A DNA stretch of 64,000 nucleotides from contig NC_050471.1 in NCBI RefSeq assembly GCF_013373865.1, forward strand, positions 16,046,547-16,110,546, written 5' to 3'. Shown piece after piece: positions 36,736 to 49,284 of this stretch (position 1 is the stretch's first letter; each line of letters begins with the position of its first letter). The notes below the pieces were generated by a model. It saw only the letters and a list, made by a program, of their open reading frames with translations. It made no database searches and was not told where the DNA came from. The stretch comes from Monomorium pharaonis (lineage: Eukaryota > Arthropoda > Insecta > Hymenoptera > Formicidae). A program made the position numbers and the translations under genes.

Positions 36736-37859
36736 GAGATAAAATGAAGTTTTTGACTTAAATAAACATTAAAGACAGAATTTTATCATTAGGTAAGAAT
36801 ATTGTTACAAAATCTCCAAGTTTATTATCTTAAATTTGTTTTAAATAAGTAACAAACAAATGTATATCGTGTAACAAATGTGAAAAGTCAACTATTTATT
36901 TCCGATACAAGCTAAAGGCAAGTGTATTCACCTGCACGAGTGGACAGTAGTTAATTCACATGAGCTACGCATACTATTTTTTTGTTATAAGTACACAGAA
37001 AATGGAACCGAGAAAGGATTTAAGAGAGAAGGAACAAAAGGGGGAGGGAATTGCGAACTCCACTGACTTCTTTCTTAGTTCGTGCTGTAGATACGAATTG
37101 GCGGCCAAAGTTTGCGAAAGCAACGAAGTATTAGTAATTCTGTGAGAGTTACCATATGCGTGTTGCGAGATGATGTACATGCGAATGTTACGATGTGTAA
37201 TAACGAAAGCGAACTTGCAAAAAATCAGATAATCATGTGGAAAAGTTATGAAGAAATACTTTTCTTCACGAAATAAAACCAACAATTAGAAGAAAAAATA
37301 ACAACGATTACCAATAAACTTAATCCTAATCCCTCCAACCAGGGTTATTCATGTCCTCCACATTTCTAATAATAGTTAGTTTAGAAAACCCAGAAAAAAA
37401 AGTTATGGGATAATCCTTTCTAGACCTAAAAAAAGATCTTGTAGTAGGAAACTCAAGGTAGAAATTCTAGAGCCCTAGTTCTAGAGTTTTAGTCTTAAAA
37501 CGCAAGGCATTGAAACTAAAAGACCTTGATTGGAGGTTTACATTAGCATTGTGTGTAGATAAGTGAAAATTTCTTGTTATATAAAAATGTATTATTCTGT
37601 ATGTATTATAATTTAAACGTATTTTAAATCTAAATTAAATTACCTTTTTAAAAAAGATAAAAAAAGCGCGCCAACTGGGTGGTTTTCCTTTAAGAAGAAA
37701 AATCACAAAATCCTAGAATACTTTTGATAAATTCAACCTAAATGACATTTTTTGTAACGAAAAAAATCCCAAATTCAAGATAAAACTTTTGATCAAATTT
37801 AACCTAAATAATATACATTCTTGAAACGGTATAACATTGATTATTAAAGTGACAATTAT
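36736..37859. other. AT-rich stretch, no gene recognised
   Basis: Two overlapping short frames (36960-37145 plus, 37285-36974 minus) have no recognisable content. No repeat border was found. Confidence 0.4.
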
Positions 37860-38600
37860 TTTAAATAAAAAATTATTGTATTTACACGTACAAATTAATT
37901 TTTCTACAAAAATAATGATATGTAAATATTTTGCGCCAATTAAGAATAAACACTACAAAATGAGAGTATTAATTTTTTTCTCTACAAAAATGATATGAAG
38001 AAATATGCGTCAATCTATAAAAATAGATGTTTATTCTTTGGCTGGCATTTATAGTTTGATTTTTTATTAAGCTTGTATCAGATTACAGATTGATATTGGG
38101 ATTGAAATAAAATGTAACCAATTAGGAACAAAACCAATATTTTTTAACTTTGCTTTGAATGATTAAATTCCAATTTAATCTCAATCTTAATCTCTACTCT
38201 GATATGGCTTTAAGATTGTCTTAAGTTTGTCTTTAGATACAATTTTGTTAACTACAAAGGCTATTTAATTATAAATTTAAGAAAATTTAAAATACAAAAG
38301 ATTAAACTATAAATATCAGCCTTTCATATTAAATTATTGGCTGCTGTGCGCCGATGTAAGAAAGCTGCGCGCCTGTAAAAAACTATATATATATAATAAA
38401 ATTACAAATATTACAAATAAATATTTTAATACAAATAAATATTTTATTACAAATAAATATTTTATTACAAATAAATATTTTATTACAAAAACTTGGCGCC
38501 GATAAACCAAATAATTTGTTTTAATACAATCGCTTTCTTACAAACTAATTTTTATATTAAAATAATACGTATAACATCATACACGTATAACATTACTACT
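37860..38600 (+). repeat. Diverged family A-related repeat with AATAAATATTTTA iterations
   Basis: Shares CTACAAAAATAATGATATG, ACTTGGCGCCGATAAACCAAATAATTTG-type and CGTATAACATCATACACG phrases (quoted in part) with family A. It includes four tandem ACAAATAAATATTTTA units at 38406-38480. Confidence 0.6.
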
Positions 38601-38619
38601 AGTCTTGTATTCTTTCCAT

Positions 38620-38665
38620 TCTCTTTCTCCCTCTTCCTCTCTCTTTCTCTCTCTCTCTTTTTTTG
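38620..38665. repeat. CT-rich low-complexity tract
   Basis: TCTCTTTCTC-type sequence at the downstream edge of the family A-related repeat. Confidence 0.85.
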
Positions 38666-38776
38666 TCTCCAATTTTTACTTTTATAATTAATTATGTATT
38701 AAAGTTGATATTTTTTATTAATGTATTATAAGTATAGAATCTGTAACCTATATATGTATATACGTTATAATTTTTT

Positions 38777-38778
<2 letters not shown>

Positions 38779-38818
<40 letters not shown>

Positions 38819-39054
38819 TGAGGGATGATCGGAGAGGGAGAGGGAGACGGAGAGGGAGAGCCGGAGAGGGAGAGGCGACAGAGGGAGAGGTGAGACGGCG
38901 AGAGGAGAGGCGAGGGAGAGGGAGAGGGAGCAGGGCGAGAGGGCAGAGGGAGATGGGAGAGGAGAGGGCGAGAGGAGTGGGAGAGGGAGAGGAGAGGAGA
39001 GGAGAGGAGAGGGAGGCGAGAGGAGAGAGAGAGAGAGAGAGAGGAGAGAGGGAG

Positions 39055-39101
<47 letters not shown>
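38779..39101. repeat. 320-bp GA/GGA-rich low-complexity block
   Basis: GAGAGG-type repeats. The Arg/Glu frame over it (112 codons) is an artefact. Confidence 0.9.
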
Positions 39102-39239
39102 GAAAGAGAGACTTTGATATCAGATATATATTTAAAAAATTTTTGAATGAATAAAATATTACCGATAAAATATTATTATCTGTTTTGAAAAAATGCTAAA
39201 TATATACAAAGTTTCTGAAAATTATATGTAAATTGTATG

Positions 39240-39435
39240 TTATTGAACAAGAAGTTAATGTATATTTTGAGGATACATGTTTCTAAGTGTCGTTAAAGTA
39301 AATACATTATATAACTGAAATGTAATCAACGTATAATTTGAGGATATATTCTGAAGGGTGACTATGATCTTCAGCACATCAGCGTCAATGAAGAAACTTA
39401 TGCAAGCGAGAGAGAGAAAGTGTGTGTGCGTGTGC

Positions 39436-39466
<31 letters not shown>

Positions 39467-39800
39467 TGTGCGTGAGAGAGAGAGGTTATTTTTTTAAATG
39501 TATAACACATTTAATAAATATTAATGAATTAAGTAGATTGCCCAACAGTTTGCATCTGAGCTTAGTGATGAATATAATTTTGTTATTAATTCTTAGCTCA
39601 TTTAATAAATGTATTACATAAGTAAAAGAAAGTCGACATATAATTTGAGGGCATTTATTTTTGGATAGCGCTAGAATAAACTCATTATATCATTGAAAAG
39701 TAATCAACGTAAAGTTTGAGGACATTTTTATTATATAAATAAAAGGTAGTCAACGTATAGTTTGAGGACATTTTTTATTATATAAATAAAAAGTAATCAA
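39240..39800 (+). repeat. Interspersed short repeats of the TCAACGTATAATTTGAGG type
   Basis: The phrase TCAACGTATAATTTGAGGA or close variants recurs near 39252, 39328, 39632, 39706, 39752 and 39797. The last units are about 46-54 bases apart and separated by TTATTATATAAATAAAA. A GAGA/GTGT/GCGC microsatellite (39411-39484) sits between early units. Confidence 0.65.
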
Positions 39801-40006
39801 CAATTTGAGGTGGCACACACTCTAGGTAGCACCACTGTATAGTCAGAATCATATAAACTTTTTACCCCAAAATATACGGAGGATATAAGATCATATAAGT
39901 TTCCAAAGTATGCGATCAATCTCAGAAAATTTTGAGACCCCGAAGTATCAAAATGTCCTCAAAGGATGCGTACGCTGTAACAATATCTCCAAAGAATGCT
40001 CTGAAC

Positions 40007-40008
<2 letters not shown>

Positions 40009-40058
<50 letters not shown>
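40009..40058. repeat. (GT)n microsatellite
   Basis: About 24 GT units. Confidence 0.95.
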
Positions 40059-40059
<1 letters not shown>

Positions 40060-41070
40060 ATATATGCGTATACATATATTATATAAAAAATGAATAATAT
40101 ATAATAAATGAATCAATTCAAGTAAAATTACGTAATGCAAGGAAAAAATAATATTATCTGATTTTTACAAAAAGGAGTAAAATCCTATCCAAAACCTTAT
40201 AAAGATAAAAAAGATATGTCAAGTACATAAACGCATTCAAAAATCAGTACAAGATAAAATGAACTAAATATATTTTTTTTAAATACTTAGAAAAATTGTA
40301 TAAAAATTTATTCAAAAATGATTTGAAAAATGAAAACATTACTAATAATAATAGATAGTGAAGCAAAAACTTGACGTGCCCGGTATTTTTTCTGTATTTT
40401 CAATACTATGGTATTGGTATTGATAAATATACAAGAATGTAATTAATGCGACATTACTTTTATTCCAATTATATATGTTATATTTTTTTCAGGTTACTTA
40501 TGCGAGTCAGACTCTATCTCAAATTTGGGCATTGTTTCAACCATATTATTAATTATCCTATTAAAAAATTCTGAAATGATATTAAAAGTTACGCATATTG
40601 ACGAAAAGAAGAAATAAAATTAGAAAGTATGAAAGTATAATTAGAAAAATATGAATGTAAACGAAAAAAAGAAACAATGATAGATTCATAAAAGGAAATT
40701 ATAGGATAATATGGCAGTCGTGGAAAATAAAATTATTGGGCCAACCGGTCTGATACGATAAAAATATCTTAACAAACATCTTCATCGTTATTGTCAGTGA
40801 CATCAAAATCGTCATCGCTGTCGTTATTGTCCTGGAATTGTCAGATCTACGCAACACGACGCAATCTCTATGTATCAGCGATTATCATTTTGTTGACTTA
40901 CGTCGAAGTAAGGCAGTACACTATCCAAATTTGAATGTTTGTTTGATGAATGAATTATATTCAGAATATGATCGAGTGATCTGTCAAACGATTTATTTTG
41001 AATTAAGCAGTTAAGTAGTTAATTTCATAATCATTATCCGCAATTGCATCAGTAGCAACGTTTCTGTGAT
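40059..41070 (+). other. Upstream region of the host gene, no coding sequence
   Basis: AT-rich, becoming more mixed from about 40730. A possible 3' splice site (TATATTTTTTTCAG) at 40481-40494 could open a 5' UTR exon running to the ATG at 41071. A clear TATA box was not assigned. Confidence 0.35.
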
Positions 41071-42834
41071 ATGGCTGCCACAGCCAAACATGATTTACGT
41101 CGTAAGTTTTCTGCGGATGCGTCCGCTTCTGGCGAGGAAGATATTGCCGCGATTGCCAAACAGATCAGCGATCATGCAGAGGCGATTTATCAAACGTGGA
41201 AAAGTCGCGGATTAGCACCGACGGAGATTCTAACTTGTCACAACAATACAACTGCTGTTGACAAATTTGGTAGTGCATTGACACCTTCCAATTTGTCTGC
41301 TCTCGGAAATACCGTGACTGGAAATAAAATTGACGGCAAGACGTCGCCGTCGTTGTTGCCATCACTCGAACATTCTTCCCCAACGACAGTAAATATATTA
41401 ACTCAAACGCCTAATCTGGACAATGGCAATCTTGAAAAATTAGTCAACAATTTTGTAGTAGAAGATAAAGCTAGAATAGCTGCTTCTAAACAAAAATCAC
41501 CATCTAAGCCGTTACCGTCTTCCATACAATTTGTTCTACAAAAATTTGAGAAAAACTCTATGCAACAGCAGCAACAAACTACTGCAAAGAATAAAGTAGT
41601 TCCCGATAATTCGAAAAAATTGACAAGTGTCTTATCATCTACTTCATCGTTTTTGAATAAACCATCACAAATAATAAAACCTCAAGTTCCTGCGAAGATG
41701 CCCTCTTCTCATCACTGTGAAGTCTTTCTGGAAACTATTGAAACTACTTTTCCAATCAACTTGATATCTTCCAATAGCGTTACGCAGCAAAAAAGGCCCA
41801 TTAGTACGTTTATGGCATCATCACCCATTGATTCTTTGTCAAATATTAACTTATCGCCCTCGTCCAATTCTGGTTTAACAACTTGGCCATTGAAAAATAA
41901 ATTAAACGACTCTAAAAAAATCGCAGATGTATCTCGCATATCAGCTAAAACACTTCAGCAAAAAGATATTACGAAAACATTGTTAGTGCAAGATCAAAAG
42001 AGATCAGTTGTGACCGACGTAAACTCGCGCTGTATGTATCTTGATGAAGTTGCACGAGAAGAAGAAAGACTAATAAATGCTTTAAAAACAGGTGCTGTAA
42101 TTTCTGAAGAATTAGAGGAAACAATGGAGGCGTGTTTGTGCAATAGACAGAAACCGACTATTAAGCAAGAAAAATTAAAAATTGAACCAGTCAAACAAGT
42201 TATTAGTAAAAGCCATAATTATTATGGAAATAGTTCTACAATATCTAACTCAGAAACTTCTAATTCTATGACAAACGTAATTAATGCTAGCAATCCCACC
42301 GCTGTTACTGATCATAATGCGAAATCACTCAGTAAGGATGATTTGTCCGCTATGTCAGCAGTTGACTATGCTAAGGTTAGATATCAGGCTGCTCAACAGA
42401 ACCCACCTACTCAGCAGCGACTTGAGGAACAGCGAGCTTCTAATAATTTATACAATTCCACCACAGAACAATTGGTTTCTAGTACGCGAACAAAATTTGA
42501 AATGGAGATACGACAGAATAAAAACACTAAGGATTCGGACAAAGATTCAGTAACATCAAGGTGGGGACCAAGAATTGCTTCCTCACGACCGCGACTAGAA
42601 CAGACTGTGCCTCATCCAGAATTGACTAATCAACAAAAGCAGCACATAAGAACAGCCGTGGTAACAGGTACGGGTAGTAATCCCGTCAGACCCTTCCTTA
42701 CTAGAGGCTCCGTGGCAGAACGTGTACTCATTTTCGAAAAATGTCCGAGCGAGCTGCTGTTAGACAAACGTTGTTTACGACCACCGACGATTAATACATG
42801 GAGGGATGGCCATGAGGTGCAAAATAAAGCTCAG
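41071..42834 (+). CDS. First coding exon of a host gene, possibly a PP2A B''-type regulatory subunit
   Basis: A 588-codon exon, by far the longest non-repetitive frame. It starts with ATGGCTGCC (residues MAATAKHDLRRKFSADAS) and ends at CAG|GTAATT in phase 0; the frame meets a stop three codons into the intron. Residues 22-54 are an acidic helical segment (EEDIAAIAKQISDHAEAIYQ). The middle is Ser/Asn/Gln/Lys-rich and disordered-looking. The C-terminal part is compact: NPVRPFLTRGSVAERV at about 537-552 and EKCPSELLLDKR just after. Base use and lack of stops fit a conserved host gene. The family call depends on the next exon (58219), whose end VHIPR resembles the start of the IPRFYFP core of PP2A B'' subunits, which target the phosphatase. 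An unrelated cytoskeletal or scaffold protein remains possible. Confidence 0.55.
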
Positions 42835-43280
42835 GTAATTTTTTAAATTTTATTTAATTTTTGTTTAAAAAATTTATTGGAATATTTTTTTATTGTTTGG
42901 ATTATTAATGCGATTATGATATTAAAATATTTTAAACAAACTATAAATTTGTGTACTTTATATTTGTACTTTTTCGTTCTTATGATAATGCTAGCATTAA
43001 TCCTTCGTCCGAACATGTTTCCTTAGTATTCAATAATCTGAACCTGGGATCTATTACGTCTGATCTATTACGCTCTATTACGCTCTATTTTCTTTATCTT
43101 AAAATTTCTAAAAAGTTTGAAAAAATGTGATAAAACATTTGTTAATATTGTATTATACTTAAAGATTTTATTTAATTAATATAAGGGCAAGGTCGTGAGG
43201 AAATAATGAGAATACACTTGAGATATACTATTGAATGCAAGTATATACAAGGTTGTTCAGAATAACATTCGGTCCATAAA

Positions 43281-43575
43281 AACGCATTCCTGACGCAATT
43301 CTAAGACAATTTTTCCTTTACCAAAATTTTATTTGAAGCGTAGTTTTTGAGTTATAAGCCAAAATAGTTAACGAATTACGCGTCGAGTACAGAAGGCAGG
43401 CAGGGGCGGCGCGCCACGAGCGTAACGCGGGCGCGACTGACTATCCGCGTCAGCTGACGGGTGATTACCACCGCGTAAGTCGCTAACTATTTTATCTTAT
43501 AACATAAAATTGTGCTTTAAATAAAATTTTGGTAAAGAAAAGATTGTCTTGGAATTATGTTAGGAATACGCGTTT
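43281..43575. mobile_element. Inverted-repeat MITE with GC-rich centre
   Basis: Left arm 43281-43385 and right arm 43476-43575 are inverted (AAGACAATTTTTCCTTTACC pairs with GGTAAAGAAAAGATTGTCTT; AAAATAGTTA is mirrored). The centre (43385-43470) is GC-rich and contains GTCAGCTGAC. The upstream AAGGTTGTTCAGAATAACAT looks like an outer end not matched on the right. No coding. Confidence 0.6.
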
Positions 43576-44993
43576 CAACGCGTTAGACAAATGTCTAACA
43601 ATTAATTATTTTAGGGAATATTATTTATTAAATATTTTATTTTTAATAAACTTTGAAATAAGTAACAAACTTTTATATTTATCCTTTAATATTTTATTTC
43701 TTGACAATAATTAAATAAGAAACTAACGATTTATCAAAATTTTTAAATAAAATATAATAAAATTGTTATTTAGAGGAAAAAGTTATATGTGAATCTAACA
43801 CGTTTATTCGACAATTAGTGCTACATTTCTTTCGTAATAACTCTGGAATGTCGAGCGTATTATTTTTTTTTTTAAAGCCAAGTAGATTCGTGTAAGCTTT
43901 AAAGTTATTAGCAATTGTTAGTTTTGTGTTGGACACCATACATCCATGTATACAGGCGCAGGATTAATTATTAATTGCTATATTATAACATTTAAGCAGA
44001 TTGTTTTAATTAAATTAGTTTTAAGGGTTGACAGAAGAGGGAACGTCAACTTCTGTTTTGCCATTAACTAGAGACTTGTCGTTTTTGTTATTACAACAAC
44101 AAAAAGTTTTAATAAATAAATGGTACTTATGTAATTAGTAAGATAGTTCATAACGCGCTATAGAGTATTTTTTTACAAAATTGTCAGTATAAAATTTTTA
44201 CTAAACGTGCAGAATGTGGAGCTAACAGCGAGTGTAGGTGCAGTTAGTCACAAATCCGTGTTATATTTATATAAATTTTTAAAAGTCAAATTCAGCTCTT
44301 TAGCCAGCTACATTGTTTTATAAAGAATATCAAAAAAGATTTGTGAAGAAATAAACATCTCACTAATGGATATTCTGATGACTTGACAAGAAGAGATTAT
44401 TGCTTTGTCTATTTTGTATTTTATATGTCTGTCATGTCTCTCTTTGTATATTAATATATGTATAGATACAAATATTAATATACTACGCATATGGATATAA
44501 CTGGAATTGCATATGTGTTGTACACGGACATATACTTATTTATATTAATTCAAGATCAAAGGCTTTTTGCAGTAGCGTGTAGAGAGGACAGCAAACAGCA
44601 TTTTTTTTTTAGTTTTCAGCATTCAGAGTAAAGCAAATGTTGTTTGTTATCCCTTCTATTTGCATTGTGCTGCTGCAAAATGCTTTCGATCTTGCATTGC
44701 TGCTTATGTATCGAGACTGAGAATTTGTTTTAATGTTCAAACCTAGAACTGAAGTTTTTTTATTGTTCCGCTCGGGAGTCTTTAATATTTAAAGTTTGCT
44801 TGTCGATTCTTAACTACTCCTAAAGTATAATATAAATTAGGATGGAACAAAAAATACTTTTGTTTTGATTAAATTGCAAATAGTGCAGAAAAATCTACTT
44901 ATATTATCTTATCCAATTATATATCCACTTATATATCCACAAAATATTTGTTTTGTAACAGTCTTGTTTGTGAAATAATATGCCACAGCATAC
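43576..44993. other. AT-rich intronic sequence, no gene seen
   Basis: No long frame, no recognised repeat border. Confidence 0.5.
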
Positions 44994-45330
44994 TGTTATG
45001 AACGAGACACGCACAACCAAAAGATAAGAAAAGGTGTTAGTAATACATACTTTGTGGTGACGTAAGTCGATCTGCATCGGTCAGTATCGAGCGTATTACG
45101 CGAGATACCGCGCAATCCGCTCGAAATTAAAGCGATACTCCTTAGACAGCACTTGCTGTTTAAGCAGATTTTTGGACCAGTGACCGAGTTATGCATTAGC
45201 GTAATTCTCCCCTTTTATATAGATTAATCGAAATTATCAAGTATATAAACGGACGAAAGAAAGCGAGGGACGGATCAGTCGGAAGTCTTACTATGTTACT
45301 TTGCCTTGTGGGGTCGTGGATTGACAAAGT
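44994..45330 (+). promoter_or_regulatory. Probable 5' LTR/leader of the gypsy relic
   Basis: Begins near TGTTATGAACGAG and has TATATAGATT (45214) and TATATAAACGG (45243) promoter-like sites, followed by about 400 bases without coding before gag. The LTR end and primer site could not be fixed; a TGGCTTGCGGG sequence at 45362 is only a weak primer-site candidate. Confidence 0.35.
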
Positions 45331-45629
45331 TCCTCAAGTCTACATACGATCACGGCACTCTGGCTTGCGGGCAGCGATCTACCTCCATTCTATATCTAAG
45401 AAGCGAAATGACTGAGCGCTATTGAATTTTTGTAACAAGGAACCATAAACTACATTGTGAAATCTTATAAGTGCAGTGCGAGTGACTTTGACCTTTACTA
45501 TCCGGATCTTTGGCAACGATTTCTTCTGTACTTTGAAAACTACGGGGTACAACAGTGTTAGCAGCAGTGGGATTCATTGCTAAAAGAAGATCCAAGAAAA
45601 CACGCAATACCTAAGTTTAAAGGAAGCAC

Positions 45630-46140
45630 GAAATATGATCTCGGACATTAATGGAACCTCGAAGAATTGGGTACGAGAATTTTTTAACTCAAGCTTCTAC
45701 GCTATGAAAAACATACACCCGTCGGAAGAATACACATTATTCGATGCAATACTATACATCAAATTCAAGGGAAATGATGGACTTCTACACTTGCGACATA
45801 GAGAGCTTTGATTAACTAAAGAGGGAATTAGAAAACGAGTATCTAAGCAGTCTTGAGTTTAATTTTCTGAAACGGAAGACAAATAAAATTGCTCAGGAAT
45901 TTGAACGGCGAATAGATAACGTCGCCATGGAATTGTACGAGTCCATGGAAGAGGGAAAGCACTATACAATGGAACAACAGAGCGATACTCGAGAGCATCA
46001 AGGAACAAGTCCTCCACAATAAGGCTATATGAAGAAATGAAGCTGTTGGTTTGAGCTCAACGCTACAACAAGCCATTACAAGAAGCTATCGCAGAAGCAA
46101 TCACGGAGGAAAAGATCAAGGGGTCAAACGTTTTAAAATG
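45630..46140 (+). pseudogene. Gypsy gag remnant
   Basis: A plus frame from about 45634 contains REFFNSSFYAMKNIHPSEEY and TLFDAILYIKFKG, which matches capsid-type gag sequence of gypsy elements. It is followed by stops at about 45812 and several frame changes. The remainder is recognisable only by position. Confidence 0.5.
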
Positions 46141-46208
46141 AGACCCGCAGCGAGATAGCGAACTCAACTCAGTCACGTTTTCAATACAAGAAATAAAATC
46201 AGGAAAAA

Positions 46209-46412
46209 TTGAAATGCTTTTTGATTCTGGAGTTTTCTCTCCTTAATAAAGGTAAAAAATTTAAAGGACAAAACCAAAATAGCCCTTGTCGGGATAACAA
46301 GCCACAAAGTTTATACGATAGGGAAAAAAAGAAAACACCGGTATACGTGGTGAAGGACAATTTTCCGCTGGAATGCGACGGTATTCTGGACCTAGATTTT
46401 CTATGGAAATAA
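46209..46412 (+). pseudogene. Gypsy aspartic protease remnant
   Basis: The frame contains TPVYVVKDNFPLECDGILD, which fits the C-terminal half of a gypsy protease (the DGILGxDF block, here DGILDLDF). The active-site triplet corresponds to the upstream text FDSG in another frame at about 46216 (bases TTTGATTCTGGA). Broken by a shift. Confidence 0.6.
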
Positions 46413-46859
46413 CAGGTGACATGCGATTACAAGCAGAAGAAATTGACAATAGGAGTCATCACTCAAATCATATCAGAAAACTATTATGAAACCACGCAGC
46501 GAAACGATCGTGAGAGCTGTGACGAACCGGAATAAAACTGCAGTCATACGAGCTCAGGAGCTAATACCAGGAGTATACATCGGCAGATGTCTCGTGGGAT
46601 CAAAAAATTTCTCATCCGATCAGTGTAATCGATATCATTGATAAGAGCCGAAGAACAACTCTCACTTCCCTAAGAGGGAGCGCAACCAACAGTTATTACG
46701 GACGCAGTACCTTAATCCAGAGGAGCAACAGGCTCTCCTTCGCTTATGTGAAGACTACCAAGACGTCTTTCATTTAAACGGAGAATCCTTGTTATGCACG
46801 GCCGCAGTGGAACATGAAATAAGCACGTGAGCTGACACATACGACCGTATCGTATCCCA

Positions 46860-47400
46860 AACACAAAGAAAAAGTAAATAAGCAAGTGAAACAAATGTTG
46901 ACGAATGGAATAACCAGAGCCAGTATAAGTCAGTGGAATGCGCTCTTATTACTGGACTCAACTGGAAAACCGAGACTCCGAATAGTTATTGATTTCCGAA
47001 AGCTTAACGATCTAACGATTGGCGACTCATTTTCACTGTCCAATATCGAAGAAATCTTGGGTCAACTACGAAACGCCAAGAACTTTACCGCTAGATTTAG
47101 CGTCAGGGTACTACCAGATACCTATTCCTTTAAAAGAGGGAATCTTCCCTGAACGCGATAAGCAATAAACAGCGTTCTCCACACCGTATGGGCATTACGA
47201 ATTTAATCGAATGCTATTCGGCTTATAAAATACACCTGCAACATTTCAAAGACTGATGAACTCAGTACTCACGGGAATGCAAGAGCTAAAATGTTTAGTG
47301 TACTTAGATGACATAATGATATATGGCTCAAGGCTAGAAAATCATAACAAACGCTTAAAAGAAGTATTATAGCGATTACAAAAAGCTAATTTGAAACTGC
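46860..47400 (+). pseudogene. Gypsy reverse transcriptase, frameshifted
   Basis: The frame 46886-47152 has ISQWNALLLLDSTGKPRL and RIVIDFRKLNDLTIGDSFS, the fingers of a gypsy polymerase. At about 47085 one base is lost, so the first catalytic block (LDLASGYYQI) appears in the next frame at about 47090-47121. Then come STPYGHYEFNRM near 47180 and the YLDD box at 47301-47312 (VYLDDIMIYGS). In-frame stops at 47226 and 47371 add to the damage. Primer-grip and later parts are scattered. Confidence 0.8.
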
Positions 47401-47689
47401 AGACGAACAAATGTTCCTGCGGAGTGAAATTAACTATCTGCGACACGTAATCTCAGAAGAGGGAATCTTCCCTGACCCCGCCAAACTATAAGCAATAAAA
47501 ATTTTTTGGCGTCTCTAAAAGTAAAAGATATTCAATCTTTCATCGGCCTTGCCGGATACTATTAGAAATTCATCAATGAATTTTTTTTAAAGATTGTAAA
47601 GCCATTAATTAAGCTAACTTAAAAAGCAGAATAATTTGTATGGATCACGGAACAGCAGATAGCGTTCGACATCCTGAAGGTGAAACTAA

Positions 47690-47965
47690 TGACCGCACCT
47701 GTGTTCCAGTATCCAAATTTCACAAAGGAATTTAATGTAACAACGGATGCTTTCGATTACGCAATGAGGGATGTACTATTGCAAGGATAGGCAAAGATCG
47801 CCCCATTGTCTACGTAAGTCGAATACTAAACCGCGCAGAACAAAACTATAGGATCACAGAAAAGGAATTGCTAGCCATAGTATGGGCCGTAAAGCACTTT
47901 AGACCGTACATATACGGCACTAAGTTTAAAATTATTACTGACCACAAACTTTTTGTGTGACTATT
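47690..47965 (+). pseudogene. Gypsy RNase H remnant
   Basis: TTDAFDYA at about 47739-47762 corresponds to the TTDAS motif. A later frame reads NRAEQNYRITEKELLAIVWA and KHFRPYIYGTKFKIITDHK, ending near 47955. The catalytic Asp/Glu/Asp positions are recognisable but split by a shift. The element ends here. Confidence 0.75.
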
Positions 47966-47970
47966 CAGTG

Positions 47971-49284
47971 CGAACGACTGAAGATTAATCTGATAGCGTT
48001 TCAAATTAGAAATAGTCCAGCGGAATTAGACTGAAAAAAGACTGTTTTGGGAAAAAATTGGTAACTCAGGTTTGACTGTGCGTGAAGCACAATTAATGTG
48101 CGTACATTAAGACAGATGCGTTCGCCACTCGCAAAAACCTGGGAATTATTGCAAAATTACGGGTTGAAGTGAGGAAAAAGCAGTTTTTTGCTTGCGTCTC
48201 GTAAACTAAAAACGGAATCGAAAAAAGTTTTCAATAAAAGTTGTAGATATTAAATAGATCTACAATAATAAATTTGATTCATTAAGATCGGACAATTAGT
48301 TTGGTTGTAAAGTAGAAAAACCATGAAAAATGGCCATTTCTTAAATTGTTAATAACTTTCTTAAAAATTAACTCAAGCATTTGAAATTGTAGAAAAATAT
48401 AGCTTTTATGACGTAAAAAAGTGTACCAAATTTTATCAAAAAATATTAATAACTTTTAGAGTAATGTCAATTGTTTATTCAAAACGCGCTCCACTAAAAT
48501 TTAATTTCTACATTTTTGAGACTATGCACGAATTTGAACCAAAGTTTTTTCTTTTTTTAAAAAGTTGCAGTATCATATATTGGTATTGCGAAATGTATGC
48601 AATGCAATTAAGTGCCACAAATAAACGTATCAAAAATGAGCCTAATTAACAATTAAATAACTTTAAAATATTAACGCTATCAAAATAGGGGAAGATGCAT
48701 TTGAAAGGTGCAATTTTTCTTTAAATTTTAAAAAAAGAACATTGTCCTAGCTTGCTTAGAAGCCGAGATAAATTTTTTTTAAATCACTTTTGCTACAGTT
48801 ATGAATATTAAGAGCTGAAATTTTGACAGCGTCTTATTAAATAGTTAAAGTAACCTTTCCCAAAAGTTCAAAGCGATTCATGAAGATTGACCACTGTAAA
48901 CGTGTTAACAAAAGCAGCATCACTTGAGACCGGCGACGCGCGCGCGCGCGCGCGTGCACGTTGTCTGCTAGCGCGTGGCCAGGTGCCCGCGTACAAAATG
49001 GATCTTGCGCGTTTAAATTGCTTTAATCGTCAATATCTCGGGAACTAAGTGTCTTAGAAAGACGATTTTTTTTTAACAGGGTTAACTCGACGAGACAAGA
49101 TTAATGAGTTAAACCATTTTTTTATCTCCTCAAATAAACGTTCTAATTAATTTTTTAAATTATTTATTTGACGCGTTAAATATGTATAAATAATTTATTT
49201 ACCTATACGGCGTGTGCATATGCTTTAAGTTTATATAATTTAATTTTTTTATTACTTTTATTGCAAGGACCATAGCCATTTGAA
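47971..49284. other. Intronic stretch without a recognised gene
   Basis: AT-rich, with a (CG)n run at 48936-48954 and a GC-richer patch to 48990. The phrase TTAATAACTTTCTTAAAAA and repeated TTAATAACTTTTAGAG-type segments look repeat-derived, but no border was resolved. Confidence 0.4.

Larger units (their letters stand above)
44994..47970 (+). mobile_element. Decayed gypsy-type LTR retrotransposon, 5' two-thirds
   Basis: Order: LTR/leader-like region with TATATAAACGG (about 44994-45400), gag remnant (about 45630-46140), protease (46209-46412), reverse transcriptase (46886 to about 47400) and RNase H (about 47700-47960). Integrase and 3' LTR are absent, and the RNase H breaks off after the TDHK motif. 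Many frameshifts and stops. No envelope gene is present. Confidence 0.75.

Noticed and set aside
38779..39117. 112-codon Arg/Glu/Gly frame
   Set aside because: GA-rich low complexity.
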